The position numbers were made by a program, and so were the translations under genes. Of a DNA stretch of 64,000 nucleotides, positions 52,669 to 62,133 are shown piece after piece (positions within the stretch are counted from its first letter, which is position 1; each line of letters opens with the position of its first letter). The stretch comes from GM7GCV1 sp965221105 (GTDB lineage: Bacteria; Pseudomonadota; Gammaproteobacteria; Pseudomonadales; GM7GCV1): the NCBI GenBank assembly GCA_965221105.1, contig OZ244871.1, positions 1,054,001 through 1,118,000 of the forward strand, given 5' to 3'. A model generated the notes under the pieces. It saw nothing but the letters and a program-made list of their open reading frames with translations, made no database searches and had not been told where the DNA came from.

Positions 52669-53238
52669 GTGGTCAACCTGTACCAACTCAGCGTAGTCAA
52701 CTACAACCGCGTCCTCAATGCCAGCATCGGCATACTCGATAAGGCGCAGGCTCGCTTTGAAGAGAATAACCAGGACATGAATGAAATCATCGAGATGCGG
52801 CTTGCAGACGACATGCGGCCCTTCCCGTTTCAGATCAACTCAATCCGCCACCACTCCCTGAATTCCGTCAAGGGGCTGATAGCCGGCGAGTTTCGACCGC
52901 CGGAACCGCTTCCGGAGCTCGACTATCAAGGCTTAAGAGCGGTGCTCGTCGATGCTCAGGCCGAACTGACGGGCTATACCGAAGACCAGATCAACGAGCT
53001 GGAAGGCAACTCCATGTGCTTTCGCACGGCGGATCTGGAGATACCCTTCACCTCGGAGAACTTTGTCCAGTCCTTCTCGCTGCCCAACCTGCATTTTCAC
53101 GCCACCACCCTGTATGACATGCTGCGCATCAAGGGAGCACCTCTGGGCAAGGCAGACTACCTGGGCAAGATGGCGATCGGGACGGACGAGCTGGCCAAGG
53201 CTGCATCAATACACAACCCCGGGCGAGCCGGGGTTTAG
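52669..53238 (+). CDS. DUF1993 family protein
   Basis: 189 residues from GTG 52669 (VVNLYQLSVVNYNRVLNASIG). Matches DUF1993: DDMRPFPFQINSIRHHSLNSVKG near residue 55, FTSENFVQSFSLPNLHFHATT and YDMLRIKGAPLGKADYLGKM at the C-terminus. The family is DinB-like, four-helix; function unknown. The longer frame from 52453 has no family similarity. Convergent with the giant lipoprotein gene. Confidence 0.8.
   Translation: MVNLYQLSVVNYNRVLNASIGILDKAQARFEENNQDMNEIIEMRLADDMRPFPFQINSIRHHSLNSVKGLIAGEFRPPEPLPELDYQGLRAVLVDAQAELTGYTEDQINELEGNSMCFRTADLEIPFTSENFVQSFSLPNLHFHATTLYDMLRIKGAPLGKADYLGKMAIGTDELAKAASIHNPGRAGV
53215..53236. terminator. GC-rich stem between convergent genes
   Basis: AACCCCGG-GCGA-(G)CCGGGGTT overlaps the DUF1993 stop codon. 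Symmetric, so it could terminate both converging transcripts; T-runs are weak. Confidence 0.45.
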
Positions 53239-53253
53239 GTATCCAGAGGGCCT

Positions 53254-56200
53254 TTAATCCAGGGAGCCCTCAATCACCCAGTCGCTGTACCAGGTCGATT
53301 CCGCGCTGGAGCCAGGCTCTACTGCGCCGATGTAATCGGTACCATCAAACTCGAAGCCCGAACCGTTCTCAATCGCAATCATGGCTGTGACCGAACCAAG
53401 CTCAGCTGCATCGTCTGACAACGCGAGCGCGGCGTCAATGGTTACGGTTCCGGCACCTGAATTGGTTTCCGAGTCAGCAATTCGATCATTGTGATAGAAG
53501 CCCTGGGTACAGTTGCCCAGCACATTCACCAGCGTGACATCGGAATTGATGGTCGAACCGGCGACATCAGCGTCGTCGATACGCACGCAGCTTCGGTCAA
53601 ATCCGGTAACTGCAGTGTTGTATACGACCGCTGTGAGCGCACCGCGCAGACGCATACCTGGTTCACCGTCGTTGATCTGGCCACCAATCAGCGTGATGTT
53701 GGCCAGAGCTGCGCTGGTCTCCTCAACGAAATCCTCGTCAGAGCTGTTGGCCTCAATGCCACGGGGATCATTCGATCCCTGGGGTGCGGAGGCTGTCTCA
53801 TCCATTTTCACGATGACGTGCTGAATGTTGCCCTGATAACCCTCATCAAAGTCAATGCTATCGTCATCGTTATTGGTCAGTACGGCGTACTTCAGGTTGA
53901 CGGTACCACCAAACCACTCAATGCCGTCGTCCAGGTTGCTGTGGACCTGCACATACTGGAGATCAGTCCCACTGCCTACGCCCTGCAGTGTCAGACCGTT
54001 CACTTCGTTATTTGGGCCAGCAACCAGACCACCTTCAGCAATTCGCAGGTAGCGAATAATGCCGCTGTTGTCGTCCACATCGTTCCCGCCATAAACACCG
54101 ATGTCGGTGCCACCTTCACCATCCACGTTACAGGTAGTGCCACTGCCGAAACAGGCACCGGTGCCACCCGCGCCATACTGCGGGGCAAAACCCTGGATGA
54201 CGACCCCGCCCCACTCGCCCAGGCCGTCATACCCGTTGTCTGCAGAACTGAAGGTGATAGGTTCATCTGCTTCACCCCGAGCGATTAGCCTCGACCCACG
54301 CGTCACGATCAACTTGGCATCGTCTGTGGCAGCAACATCCACACCGGCTTCAATAGTCAGGGTCACACCGGACTCGCGAACTGACTGCACATCAGCATCA
54401 GAACTTACAGTGGTTGTGTTACCCGATCCAACAGTTACAGTGCCGTCTATGGACCATTCAACGCCAGCCACCATGGTGTAGTCCGCGTTGATGTTGCCGG
54501 TTATTTCGCACACAGTGCCGGTACAACTGACAAAGCCAGGGCTCGAATCAACAGAAGTGGTTGGCTTGTCCAGAGAACCCTGGATGGTCCAGTCGGCCCA
54601 CCAGGCGCTTGCAGCTTCTGTTCCGGGCTCAACTGCACCAACATATCTGGTCTGGTCGAACACAAAGCCTGAGTTACCAACCGCATCGATGGATGGAGCC
54701 GAGTCCAGAACAGCAGTAATCTCATTCACGGCATAGGCGCGGTCAAAAGTCACGACCTCGGCACCGGAGTTGATCTCGGTATCCGCTACACGGCTGTTGT
54801 GATAGAAACCGGTCATGCAGTCACCCAGCACGTTCACCAGCCTGACGTCTGATCGGATGGTCGATCCGGCAACCTCGGCATCATCAACGCGGACACAGCT
54901 GCGGTTGAAACCTTCGATCGCGGTATTGTAAACGCTGGTGGTCAGGGCACCGCGCAGGCGCATACCCGGTTCACCGGCATTGATATCACCACCAACGATA
55001 CTGAGGTTTGCGAGGACTGCATTGGTCTCCTCCACGAAGTCTTCATCCGAGCTGTTGGCCTCCACACCACGCGGGTCGTTGGAACCACGGGGTGTGGCAT
55101 TTGTCGCCTGCTGCATCTGAATGATGACATGCTGGATGTTGCCGATGTAGCCTTCGTCGTAATCCAGGCTATCGTCATCGTTATTGGTCAGTACGGCGTA
55201 CTTCAGATTAACAGTACCACCGAACCACTCGATGCCATCATCCAGATTGTTGTGAACCTGGATAAACTCAAGCCTGGTGCCATAGCCGACGCCCTGCAAG
55301 GTCAGGCCATTCACTTCGTTGTTGGGGCCAGCGACCAGACCACCCTCCGCGATACGCACATATCGCATGATGCCGCTGTCATCAGCCTCATCATTGCCAC
55401 CGTAGACCGCTACAGCAGTGCCGCCTTCACCTTCAACGTTACAGGTTGTGCCAGAACCGAAGCAGGCCCCGGTGCCGCCAGCACCGTATTGCGGGGCAAA
55501 GCCCTGGATCACCACACCACCCCACTCACCGAGGCCATCGTACCCATCGTCGAGCGAAGAAAAAGTAATGGGCGCATTGCGGGTGCCCTCCGCCATGATT
55601 TTGGAACCGCGTGTCACCAGCAGTGTGCCATCGCCTTCGGCCTTGACTTCGGTACCGGCTTCGATAGTCAGGGTCACACCAGCTGACCTGATGGCATTGA
55701 CATCGGCATCGGAGTCAACCCTGACATTGCCGGCGCCAACAGTCACCACGCCATCCAGAATCCACTGGATATCCGCCGTCAGCCTGAAGTTCTCGTCCAC
55801 CGTGCCGGAAATTTTCGCAGTCCGGGCACAGTTGTCTTCGAAACAGTCGACAAAGTCGGGAAAGGTTTGCGGCGGCTCCTCCTCCTGCACCTGACCCAGA
55901 GACCCCTCAATGATCCAGCCATTCCACCAGGCTTCGGACTGGGAAGCATCGGGATCAACCGCACCGATATAGTCAGTTGGATCAAAGGCAAAACCCGAAC
56001 CGTTGTCCACTGCAACCGGGGTCACCGGGGAAGCAAGAGATGCCTTGGGTGAGGTGATCGCATAGGCCGAATTAAGCGCGATGGGGCCTTCGATCGGTGT
56101 GAATGGATTCACCGGACGATTGTCGTTGTGGAAGAATCCTCCCTCGCAATCACCCATCATGTTCGTCAGGGTGACCCGGGAGTTAATCCTGCTTCCTGCA

Positions 56201-57909
56201 ACCTCGGCATTATCAATGCGCACACAACTTCTGGAGAATCCGTCAACTGCGGTGTTATAGACCGCAGTGGTCAGGGCACCACGCAAACGCATACCCGGCT
56301 CACCATCATTGATTTGGCCACCAATCAGCAGCGCATTGGCAATGGTCGCATTGGTTTCCTCAACAAAGTCTTCATCGGAACTGTTGGCTTCAATTCCTCG
56401 AGGGTCATTGGAGCCCTGAGGCGCTGTCGCCGTCTGACTCATGCGGATAATCGCAAACTGGATATTGCCCTGATAGCCTTCGTCATAGTCCAGACTGTCA
56501 TCATCGTTGTTGGTCAGAACAACCCACTTGGCGTTTGCGGTGCCGCCAAACCACTCAATACCGTCATCCAAGTTGTTATGGACCTGAATGAATTCGAGTG
56601 TTGTGCCATGACCAACACCCTGCAGGGTCAGCCCGTTCACTTCGTTGTTTGGACCGGCAACCAGGCCGCCTTCTGCAATACGCACATACCGCAGTGAACC
56701 GCTGTCGTCGGCAGGATCGTTGCCGCCGTAGACTGCAACAGAGGTTCCTCCTTCACCTTCCACGTTACAGGTTGTACCGGAACCGAAGCAGGCCCCGGTA
56801 CCGCCAGCACCGTATTGCGGGGCAAAGCCCTGGATCACCACACCACCCCACTCACCGAGGCCATCATAGCCTTCATCGAGAGATGAAAAGGTAATGGGGT
56901 TGGATGCCGTACCGTTGGCAATCAGCCTGGAACCGCGGGTCACCAGCAGTGTGCCATCGTCAGTCGCACGGACGTCAGTGCCTGCCTCAATAGTCAGGGT
57001 CACACCGGAATCCTTGATTGCGCTGACATCCGCATCATTGCTCACATTGAGGTTACCTGCGCCGACGGTCACCACACCGTCGAGAATCCAGACACGATCT
57101 GCAGTCAGCGTCATGTCCTCAAGAATATCGCCTCTAACGATAGTGCCATCAAGGCCGGTGATGATCACGTCCGAGATGTCGTTCTGCCCGGCAATCTGCG
57201 CCGGCGTCAGGCCATCGTTGTCCGAATTCCGGGTATCTGCAACCACAGAGTCCAGCACGTCCGAAGTCGCAACAAGAATGCTCTCAAGCGCCCCGGACTC
57301 GCCAACCGCATTGGTCGAAGCAACTGCGTTGATAATGATCTGGGTCAACGTCTGCGCCACTTCATGGGTTGCAGTATCGCCAGAAGCGATGTAATCAGCA
57401 GAGTACTCAGAAATATCCAATGAGCGCTCAACGCTGGCGCCGGCGGCCGAAATGGAATCACCATTCTCGACCCGGGTCTGCACCATGGTTGTAATGGGGC
57501 TGATGAAGGTACTCCCTGCGGGGGCCGTGAGGATAAAGTCGCCAGCCACCGGTGCACCGGTATCCTCATCTGTCGTGCCGGAATCTGCCACCAAAAGGAG
57601 TGGGTTGGAATCAATCTGATCCTGAGTTGCATCGATACTGAAGGCACCACCCGCACCTGTGGTTGCAGCGGGTTCGCCCGAATTACAGACCAGATTGCCA
57701 TTTAAATCCAGACACACAGTAGCCCCGACAAGATAACCATCCGCTGCAATACCATTCAACGGTGCCGTCGATGGGGTTGACGGAGTGCTCAGGTTATCGG
57801 GGTCAAACAGCCCGGTGGCCGGATTGCCCTCGGAGTTGCCCCCTCCACCGCAGGCGACCAACAAGAGGCAGGTGGCGAGCGCAGCCGCCGGATACTGTAG
57901 CTGTTTCAT
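53254..57909 (-). CDS. Giant outer-membrane lipoprotein with three ~420-residue repeats
   Basis: 1551 residues. Lipobox LLLVAC (Cys20), Gly/Ser-rich spacer, a 200-residue N-terminal domain including VGATVCLDLNGNLVC (carboxypeptidase-regulatory-like). Then three homologous modules at about residues 260-680, 690-1110 and 1135-1551. Each opens W-x-(I/L)DG-x-VTVG-x-GN and ends (A/T)W(W/Y)xxWxIxGSL. Each holds ITFSS(L/A)D-x-GYDGLGEWGG, GSGTTCNV-x-GEGGT, DDGIEWFGGT and NSSDEDFVEET. Right-handed beta-helix is likely (Asn/Asp/Gly ladder). It sits 27 bp after the TonB receptor: probably its surface partner, as SusD-like proteins are for SusC. Substrate unknown. Confidence 0.8.
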   Translation of the reverse strand: MKQLQYPAAALATCLLLVACGGGGNSEGNPATGLFDPDNLSTPSTPSTAPLNGIAADGYLVGATVCLDLNGNLVCNSGEPAATTGAGGAFSIDATQDQIDSNPLLLVADSGTTDEDTGAPVAGDFILTAPAGSTFISPITTMVQTRVENGDSISAAGASVERSLDISEYSADYIASGDTATHEVAQTLTQIIINAVASTNAVGESGALESILVATSDVLDSVVADTRNSDNDGLTPAQIAGQNDISDVIITGLDGTIVRGDILEDMTLTADRVWILDGVVTVGAGNLNVSNDADVSAIKDSGVTLTIEAGTDVRATDDGTLLVTRGSRLIANGTASNPITFSSLDEGYDGLGEWGGVVIQGFAPQYGAGGTGACFGSGTTCNVEGEGGTSVAVYGGNDPADDSGSLRYVRIAEGGLVAGPNNEVNGLTLQGVGHGTTLEFIQVHNNLDDGIEWFGGTANAKWVVLTNNDDDSLDYDEGYQGNIQFAIIRMSQTATAPQGSNDPRGIEANSSDEDFVEETNATIANALLIGGQINDGEPGMRLRGALTTAVYNTAVDGFSRSCVRIDNAEVAGSRINSRVTLTNMMGDCEGGFFHNDNRPVNPFTPIEGPIALNSAYAITSPKASLASPVTPVAVDNGSGFAFDPTDYIGAVDPDASQSEAWWNGWIIEGSLGQVQEEEPPQTFPDFVDCFEDNCARTAKISGTVDENFRLTADIQWILDGVVTVGAGNVRVDSDADVNAIRSAGVTLTIEAGTEVKAEGDGTLLVTRGSKIMAEGTRNAPITFSSLDDGYDGLGEWGGVVIQGFAPQYGAGGTGACFGSGTTCNVEGEGGTAVAVYGGNDEADDSGIMRYVRIAEGGLVAGPNNEVNGLTLQGVGYGTRLEFIQVHNNLDDGIEWFGGTVNLKYAVLTNNDDDSLDYDEGYIGNIQHVIIQMQQATNATPRGSNDPRGVEANSSDEDFVEETNAVLANLSIVGGDINAGEPGMRLRGALTTSVYNTAIEGFNRSCVRVDDAEVAGSTIRSDVRLVNVLGDCMTGFYHNSRVADTEINSGAEVVTFDRAYAVNEITAVLDSAPSIDAVGNSGFVFDQTRYVGAVEPGTEAASAWWADWTIQGSLDKPTTSVDSSPGFVSCTGTVCEITGNINADYTMVAGVEWSIDGTVTVGSGNTTTVSSDADVQSVRESGVTLTIEAGVDVAATDDAKLIVTRGSRLIARGEADEPITFSSADNGYDGLGEWGGVVIQGFAPQYGAGGTGACFGSGTTCNVDGEGGTDIGVYGGNDVDDNSGIIRYLRIAEGGLVAGPNNEVNGLTLQGVGSGTDLQYVQVHSNLDDGIEWFGGTVNLKYAVLTNNDDDSIDFDEGYQGNIQHVIVKMDETASAPQGSNDPRGIEANSSDEDFVEETSAALANITLIGGQINDGEPGMRLRGALTAVVYNTAVTGFDRSCVRIDDADVAGSTINSDVTLVNVLGNCTQGFYHNDRIADSETNSGAGTVTIDAALALSDDAAELGSVTAMIAIENGSGFEFDGTDYIGAVEPGSSAESTWYSDWVIEGSLD
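53257..57140 (-). repeat. Three tandem ~1.3-kb coding repeats
   Basis: DNA-level repeats at roughly 55880-57140, 54560-55830 and 53257-54510. Long blocks are nearly identical, for example around 56760-56850 and 55436-55540. Recombination could change the repeat number. Confidence 0.8.
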
Positions 57910-57936
57910 GATCTATACCCGTGTACACATGTGAAA

Positions 57937-60900
57937 TCAAAAGCTCTGGCTGACGCCAATAGAAAACTCACGCCCCTGACGATAGCTCTGGTCATAAAAA
58001 ACGACACCGCCGACGGACTCACCCCGAAACTCGATATCCGAATCGAGCACATTGCGGATCTGGAATGACACTGTGGTCCCAAACTCGGATTCCCATTCAA
58101 AGTTCAGGTCCACCTCGACACGGGCCATCTCAAAAATAGGACCGAGGAGCGAGCTTCGCTCGACCCGGTCGATACGATCATCAAAATAGTTGACCAGCAG
58201 AGTGCCGCTGATCGCCGAGCCGATGTGATCCGCGCCAAATTGGATATTTGCCAGAACCGGCGACAGGCCCTGCAGCTCTCGTGCGGGATCTGCTTCAAGG
58301 CGAAGTGAATCGGCATCCAGGGTGACTTCAGAGCTGGTGAATGCCAGGTTACCAGCGAGAAAACCATCCCAGTCGAGACCATCAAAGAGCGTAATATTGG
58401 CGTCAATTTCAACGCCTCTCACCTCGGCGGCTTCGTTGTTGCGGTAGGTGAAACTGTCGACGCCAGCCACACTGTCCGCCACGGCCTTTTCAATGGGGTT
58501 CTCGATGTCCTTGTAGAACAGGGCCAGGGAGATACTGCTGTCTGTGTTGAAGTAGTACTCAGCGCGGAAGTCGATATTGTCAAGTTCGGAAACCTGTAGA
58601 TCAGGGTTACCAAAAATGGGGTTGTCGGTGTCCGGGTCGTAGGTGATTGACTCGGAACGCTCGGTCAGCCCGGGATAAGACAGCGTCGAGCTGTACCCCA
58701 GGCGGAAAATCCAGTTGTCGTTGGGTTGGTAATTGACACTCAGGGCGGGCAGCAGCTCGCTGGAATCCAGATCAAGCAAGGATGCGGTCAGGGCGGCATC
58801 ATTGGGATAGGCCAGTGACTGAGTGTATTCCTCATGGCGCACGCCCAGCCCGACTGTCCAGAAATCGCCGATTTCCATATCTGTCTGGATATAGAATGCG
58901 GTGGTCTCCGCTGTCGAGTTGTAATTGCCTGTGGACTCTGTGCGAAAATCGACAAAGATATCCGGCTCACCGTCGTCGAGCACAGCCAGGTTGTCACCGA
59001 TAAAAATGGTCTCTGGATCCAGCTCTGTCAGGAAGGAAACATTCCACAGCCTCTCAACCACATCGCCGCCGTCAGCTTCCATAACCAGCCGGATCAGATC
59101 CACATCCCGTTCAATCTCGTTGTAGAGCGCACCGATCTGGACATCGGTGTAGATGTTCTCCCCAAACTCGAAGCTGGTCCTGTAATCCAGGCTGTATGCC
59201 AGACCCTCATCCGTCAGGTCGTTCCAGCGACGTTCAACCTCACCTGAAAGCAGCAGACCGTCGTTGGACGTCACCGAGGGGCGGTTATCGTAGGTGTAAA
59301 AGCGGCGGTCGGGCTGATAGCGCGAGGACTGGGAAAAACTGAGAGCCCAATCAAGCCGGTGGTCGCCATCGGCAAAGAAATGCTCGCCGGAGAACTGCTG
59401 GGCGATAAATTCGCGCTCGGTCCATTCGAGAATAGTCTCGTCAAATTCACGGTTGTCATCCGAGCCATCCACCGTCAGCGAATTGGATGTTCGATCCACT
59501 GTCTGGCGAATCCACATGCTCTTGCTGTCCAACGACATATTCTCACTGTCAAATGACAGCGCCAGATAGGCGTTCATGTCGTATGACTTCTCGACCCGGC
59601 TGTCAGTCGTCAGATCAGTGGTGTTACGCGTACGTGAATCCAAGCGAACGGAGGTGTCAAAACCCCAGTTGTACGCTGCGTAATAGCCGAAATCACCGGA
59701 GTCCAGCGTGTGAAGATTTCCGTATGCAGCACCCAGGCCAAAGGGAGGTACGGCTCGTTCAAGATCGGTGTTGTATACGTTAGTCAAACTCTGTGCCAGG
59801 CCAACCCGGTCCTCAACGCTGAGATCAACCGGACTACCTTGGGCTGCAGCGTCAGCCAACTCCTGGGTGCCGGGAGGAACCCCGCGAAAGCCATCGTCGA
59901 AGCCCAAGTCGTCTGTAGTGTCACCTTCATAGTTGGGCACATGCTCTCCGGTGATATCCTCGCGAAAACCGCCGGATACGGATAGATTGAAAACGCGATT
60001 TTCAGGCACATCTCTCGTGCGGACCCTGAGGGTGCCTGCGCTGGAATCTCCGGGTTGATCAGCTGTGTAGCCCTTCTGAACCTCGATACCACCCAGAATG
60101 TCGGCCGGGAACAGATCGAGTTCCAGATCACGACGCAGCGCATCGGTACTGGGCATGTTGAACGCATTGATGGTACTGGCGATGTAGCGACCGTCGAGGC
60201 CCCGAATGATGGCATATTTGCCTTCTTCAACAGCAACCCCCACCAGGCGTCGAACCGCAGAGGCAACATCCGAATCCGCGAAACGCTCCAGCTGAACCAG
60301 ATCCAGTGCATCCGTGACGGTCAAAGCTTCCCGCTCCATGGAAATGGTATCTATGGGATTTGGGTTATATACCTGGCCAACGACGACCGATTCCTCCATC
60401 CTGAGTGTCGGCGGGTCGGCAAACTCAATACGACGACGCAGCTGCAGAGTCAGGTCAACGCCCGCGCCGGCCAGGATTCGCACCTCGGTGTCTGACGAAC
60501 TTCCCTCTTCCGGATGGCTGGCACCAACAAAATGGATGCCGCGCGGCACAGTCATCTCGTACTCACCGGCACTGTCCGTGAGGGTTTCCAGATCCAGACC
60601 CTCGACACTCACACGGGCATCAGGTACCGGACGTCCCGACATATCGACAACGATTCCAGACAGCATGCCTTTCGGCGCATCGACATCGTCAGTTCGGTAG
60701 GTATCCAGAGTGATTGTAGGCTCACCTGTTCCCCCGATATCGACCTTGATATCAATGTTCTGGCCTTCCTCGAGCACAAAATCGAATGCCGCAAGCTCAG
60801 CCCCCCCGGCACCAATGCTGATGCGGTGTGGTCCCTCCGAAACAGAGCTATCGAAAGCGCCAGACTGGTCGGTCGTACCTATGACTTCGCCATCCAGGCT

Positions 60901-61029
60901 GACCTCGGAGCCGCTGACCGGGGCAGCCCCATAAAACATCAGGATGTGCATATCACCAGCGTGGAGGTGCTGGGCGGTCAGGAGCGTGGACACAAGCACG
61001 CCCAGTATGGCAGGTACCCGAAATTTCAT
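57937..61029 (-). CDS. TonB-dependent receptor with N-terminal carboxypeptidase-regulatory-like domains
   Basis: 1030 residues. Signal peptide (AILGVLVSTLLTAQHLHAG), a PEGA-like domain (SLDGEVIGTTDQSGAFDS), a CarboxypepD_reg-like domain (GIVVDMSGRPVPDARVSVEG), TonB-box-like ESVVVG, plug (AIIRGLDGRYIASTINAFNM, DILGGIEVQKGYTAD) and barrel ending REFSIGVSQSF. Forms a transcription unit with the repeat lipoprotein. Large size and extra N-terminal domains suggest a polymer or glycan substrate. Confidence 0.9.
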   Translation of the reverse strand: MKFRVPAILGVLVSTLLTAQHLHAGDMHILMFYGAAPVSGSEVSLDGEVIGTTDQSGAFDSSVSEGPHRISIGAGGAELAAFDFVLEEGQNIDIKVDIGGTGEPTITLDTYRTDDVDAPKGMLSGIVVDMSGRPVPDARVSVEGLDLETLTDSAGEYEMTVPRGIHFVGASHPEEGSSSDTEVRILAGAGVDLTLQLRRRIEFADPPTLRMEESVVVGQVYNPNPIDTISMEREALTVTDALDLVQLERFADSDVASAVRRLVGVAVEEGKYAIIRGLDGRYIASTINAFNMPSTDALRRDLELDLFPADILGGIEVQKGYTADQPGDSSAGTLRVRTRDVPENRVFNLSVSGGFREDITGEHVPNYEGDTTDDLGFDDGFRGVPPGTQELADAAAQGSPVDLSVEDRVGLAQSLTNVYNTDLERAVPPFGLGAAYGNLHTLDSGDFGYYAAYNWGFDTSVRLDSRTRNTTDLTTDSRVEKSYDMNAYLALSFDSENMSLDSKSMWIRQTVDRTSNSLTVDGSDDNREFDETILEWTEREFIAQQFSGEHFFADGDHRLDWALSFSQSSRYQPDRRFYTYDNRPSVTSNDGLLLSGEVERRWNDLTDEGLAYSLDYRTSFEFGENIYTDVQIGALYNEIERDVDLIRLVMEADGGDVVERLWNVSFLTELDPETIFIGDNLAVLDDGEPDIFVDFRTESTGNYNSTAETTAFYIQTDMEIGDFWTVGLGVRHEEYTQSLAYPNDAALTASLLDLDSSELLPALSVNYQPNDNWIFRLGYSSTLSYPGLTERSESITYDPDTDNPIFGNPDLQVSELDNIDFRAEYYFNTDSSISLALFYKDIENPIEKAVADSVAGVDSFTYRNNEAAEVRGVEIDANITLFDGLDWDGFLAGNLAFTSSEVTLDADSLRLEADPARELQGLSPVLANIQFGADHIGSAISGTLLVNYFDDRIDRVERSSLLGPIFEMARVEVDLNFEWESEFGTTVSFQIRNVLDSDIEFRGESVGGVVFYDQSYRQGREFSIGVSQSF

Positions 61030-61070
61030 CTGTTAAGGACCGTTAAAAAGCCAATTTCATGTGTTAAGGA
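61022..61070 (-). promoter_or_regulatory. Duplicated start region with a five-codon mini-ORF upstream of the receptor
   Basis: On the minus strand TCCTTAACA-x-ATGAAATT occurs twice, 31 bases apart. The second is the receptor's own start; the first opens ATG-AAA-TTG-GCT-TTT-TAA (MKLAF, 61043-61060), ending 13 bases before the true start codon. Confidence 0.6.
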
Positions 61071-61237
61071 GCCAATTCCCCGATAATTGTTCAGACATTG
61101 AGGCCGGCCGGCGGACCGGCTTGCTGCACCTGTCCGCCCAACGAAAGAACCAGCTCGATCAGGTCCCCGCAGGTGCAAGCGCAGTGAGGTGGTGCACATC
61201 GGTTCTGTGTTCACGCGGCGTAATCTAGCGACCAAAT

Positions 61238-61564
61238 ATGACAGAAAAACTGGAAAGATATGACAGACATATGTATCGCAATACCTTGTATACAACAGGT
61301 AATTTCCCTGAAATAACTATGTATATACAAGTTATATTTGGATACTATAAGCGGCTCTCGACTGATGTCTGGAAACGGGCCTTGAACAACCCCGCACACA
61401 ACAAAAAGTCCCCTCCGAAGGACTCGCAGCTCATCATCCGCATCAACCGAGTGGACCGGGATCGGTTTGTCGACGCCTGCGCCGAAATTGACACTAGCGC
61501 TGCGCGGGAAATCCGACGCTTTATCCGCGCATTTATCGATCAGGAATCTGATCGGGCATCCTGA
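61238..61564 (+). CDS. Ribbon-helix-helix protein, paralogue 2
   Basis: The C-terminal part (SQLIIRINRVDRDRFVDACA, AAREIRRFIRAFI) is the RHH fold shared with 51907-52107. The first 48 codons from 61238 are not RHH-like; a TTG start at 61382, after GGAAACGGG, would give a 60-residue protein like the paralogue. The region upstream holds TTGTATAC and GTATATACAA motifs. Divergent from the large TonB receptor and may control it. Confidence 0.6.
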   Translation: MTEKLERYDRHMYRNTLYTTGNFPEITMYIQVIFGYYKRLSTDVWKRALNNPAHNKKSPPKDSQLIIRINRVDRDRFVDACAEIDTSAAREIRRFIRAFIDQESDRAS

Positions 61565-61609
61565 ACCTGCCGGTAGATCTCTCGCGAGTGCGAACGGATA
61601 AAGCATCCG

Positions 61610-61745
61610 TCAGCGACAGGCCGCAGTCTGGCCAAAGCAGATGGAGCCCGATGCCACCCTGCGAAATACAACCTTGATGAGCATCACCAACTCGTGCGGT
61701 GAGAACGGCTTGATGATGCAGTCATCTGTCCCGGAATCAGGCCTA
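61610..61745 (-). pseudogene. C-terminal scrap of a response-regulator receiver domain
   Basis: Minus strand reads PDSGTDDCIIKPFSPHELVM followed by LIKVVFRR, the beta5-alpha5 part of a CheY-like domain (conserved Lys in IKPF). No upstream Asp pocket and no output domain; stop at 61610-61612. The rest of 61565-62133 holds nothing recognisable. Confidence 0.6.
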
Positions 61746-62133
61746 TGTCTCTATCCTGTGTCGGTTCCTGAGTTCAATTGATTTGATTTTTTCAAATCAA
61801 TCCGCCTGGGGTTCCAATTGTTGTCGTCTTGACATTGAATCAATCCAGCAACTAGTCTGCGCCGCGGCTCTGGGTGGGCACTCAGGGGTACGGACCAGGG
61901 ATTTGGCTTTGTGCAGAGGGATGTGCTCGGATCAGGATGCCCGATCCCTGCTGGCCTGTTATAGTGTCTGTGCCTTTTCGCAACCTGTGGGTATCTCACT
62001 CACGGCATCTTCTTGAAGCCAGTGCTCCCGGGTTTCAGTTACCATGGTCGTTTTTTTGCACTGCACTATGGCCAGCGGACTTGCCCCCCGGTGCCTGTGC
62101 TTCTCCCCCGCCACCAATTGACAAGGGGTGCTT

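Noticed and set aside
61030..61237. Riboswitch upstream of the large TonB receptor
   Set aside because: The region has GC-rich partial dyads but none of the conserved cobalamin or other riboswitch cores.
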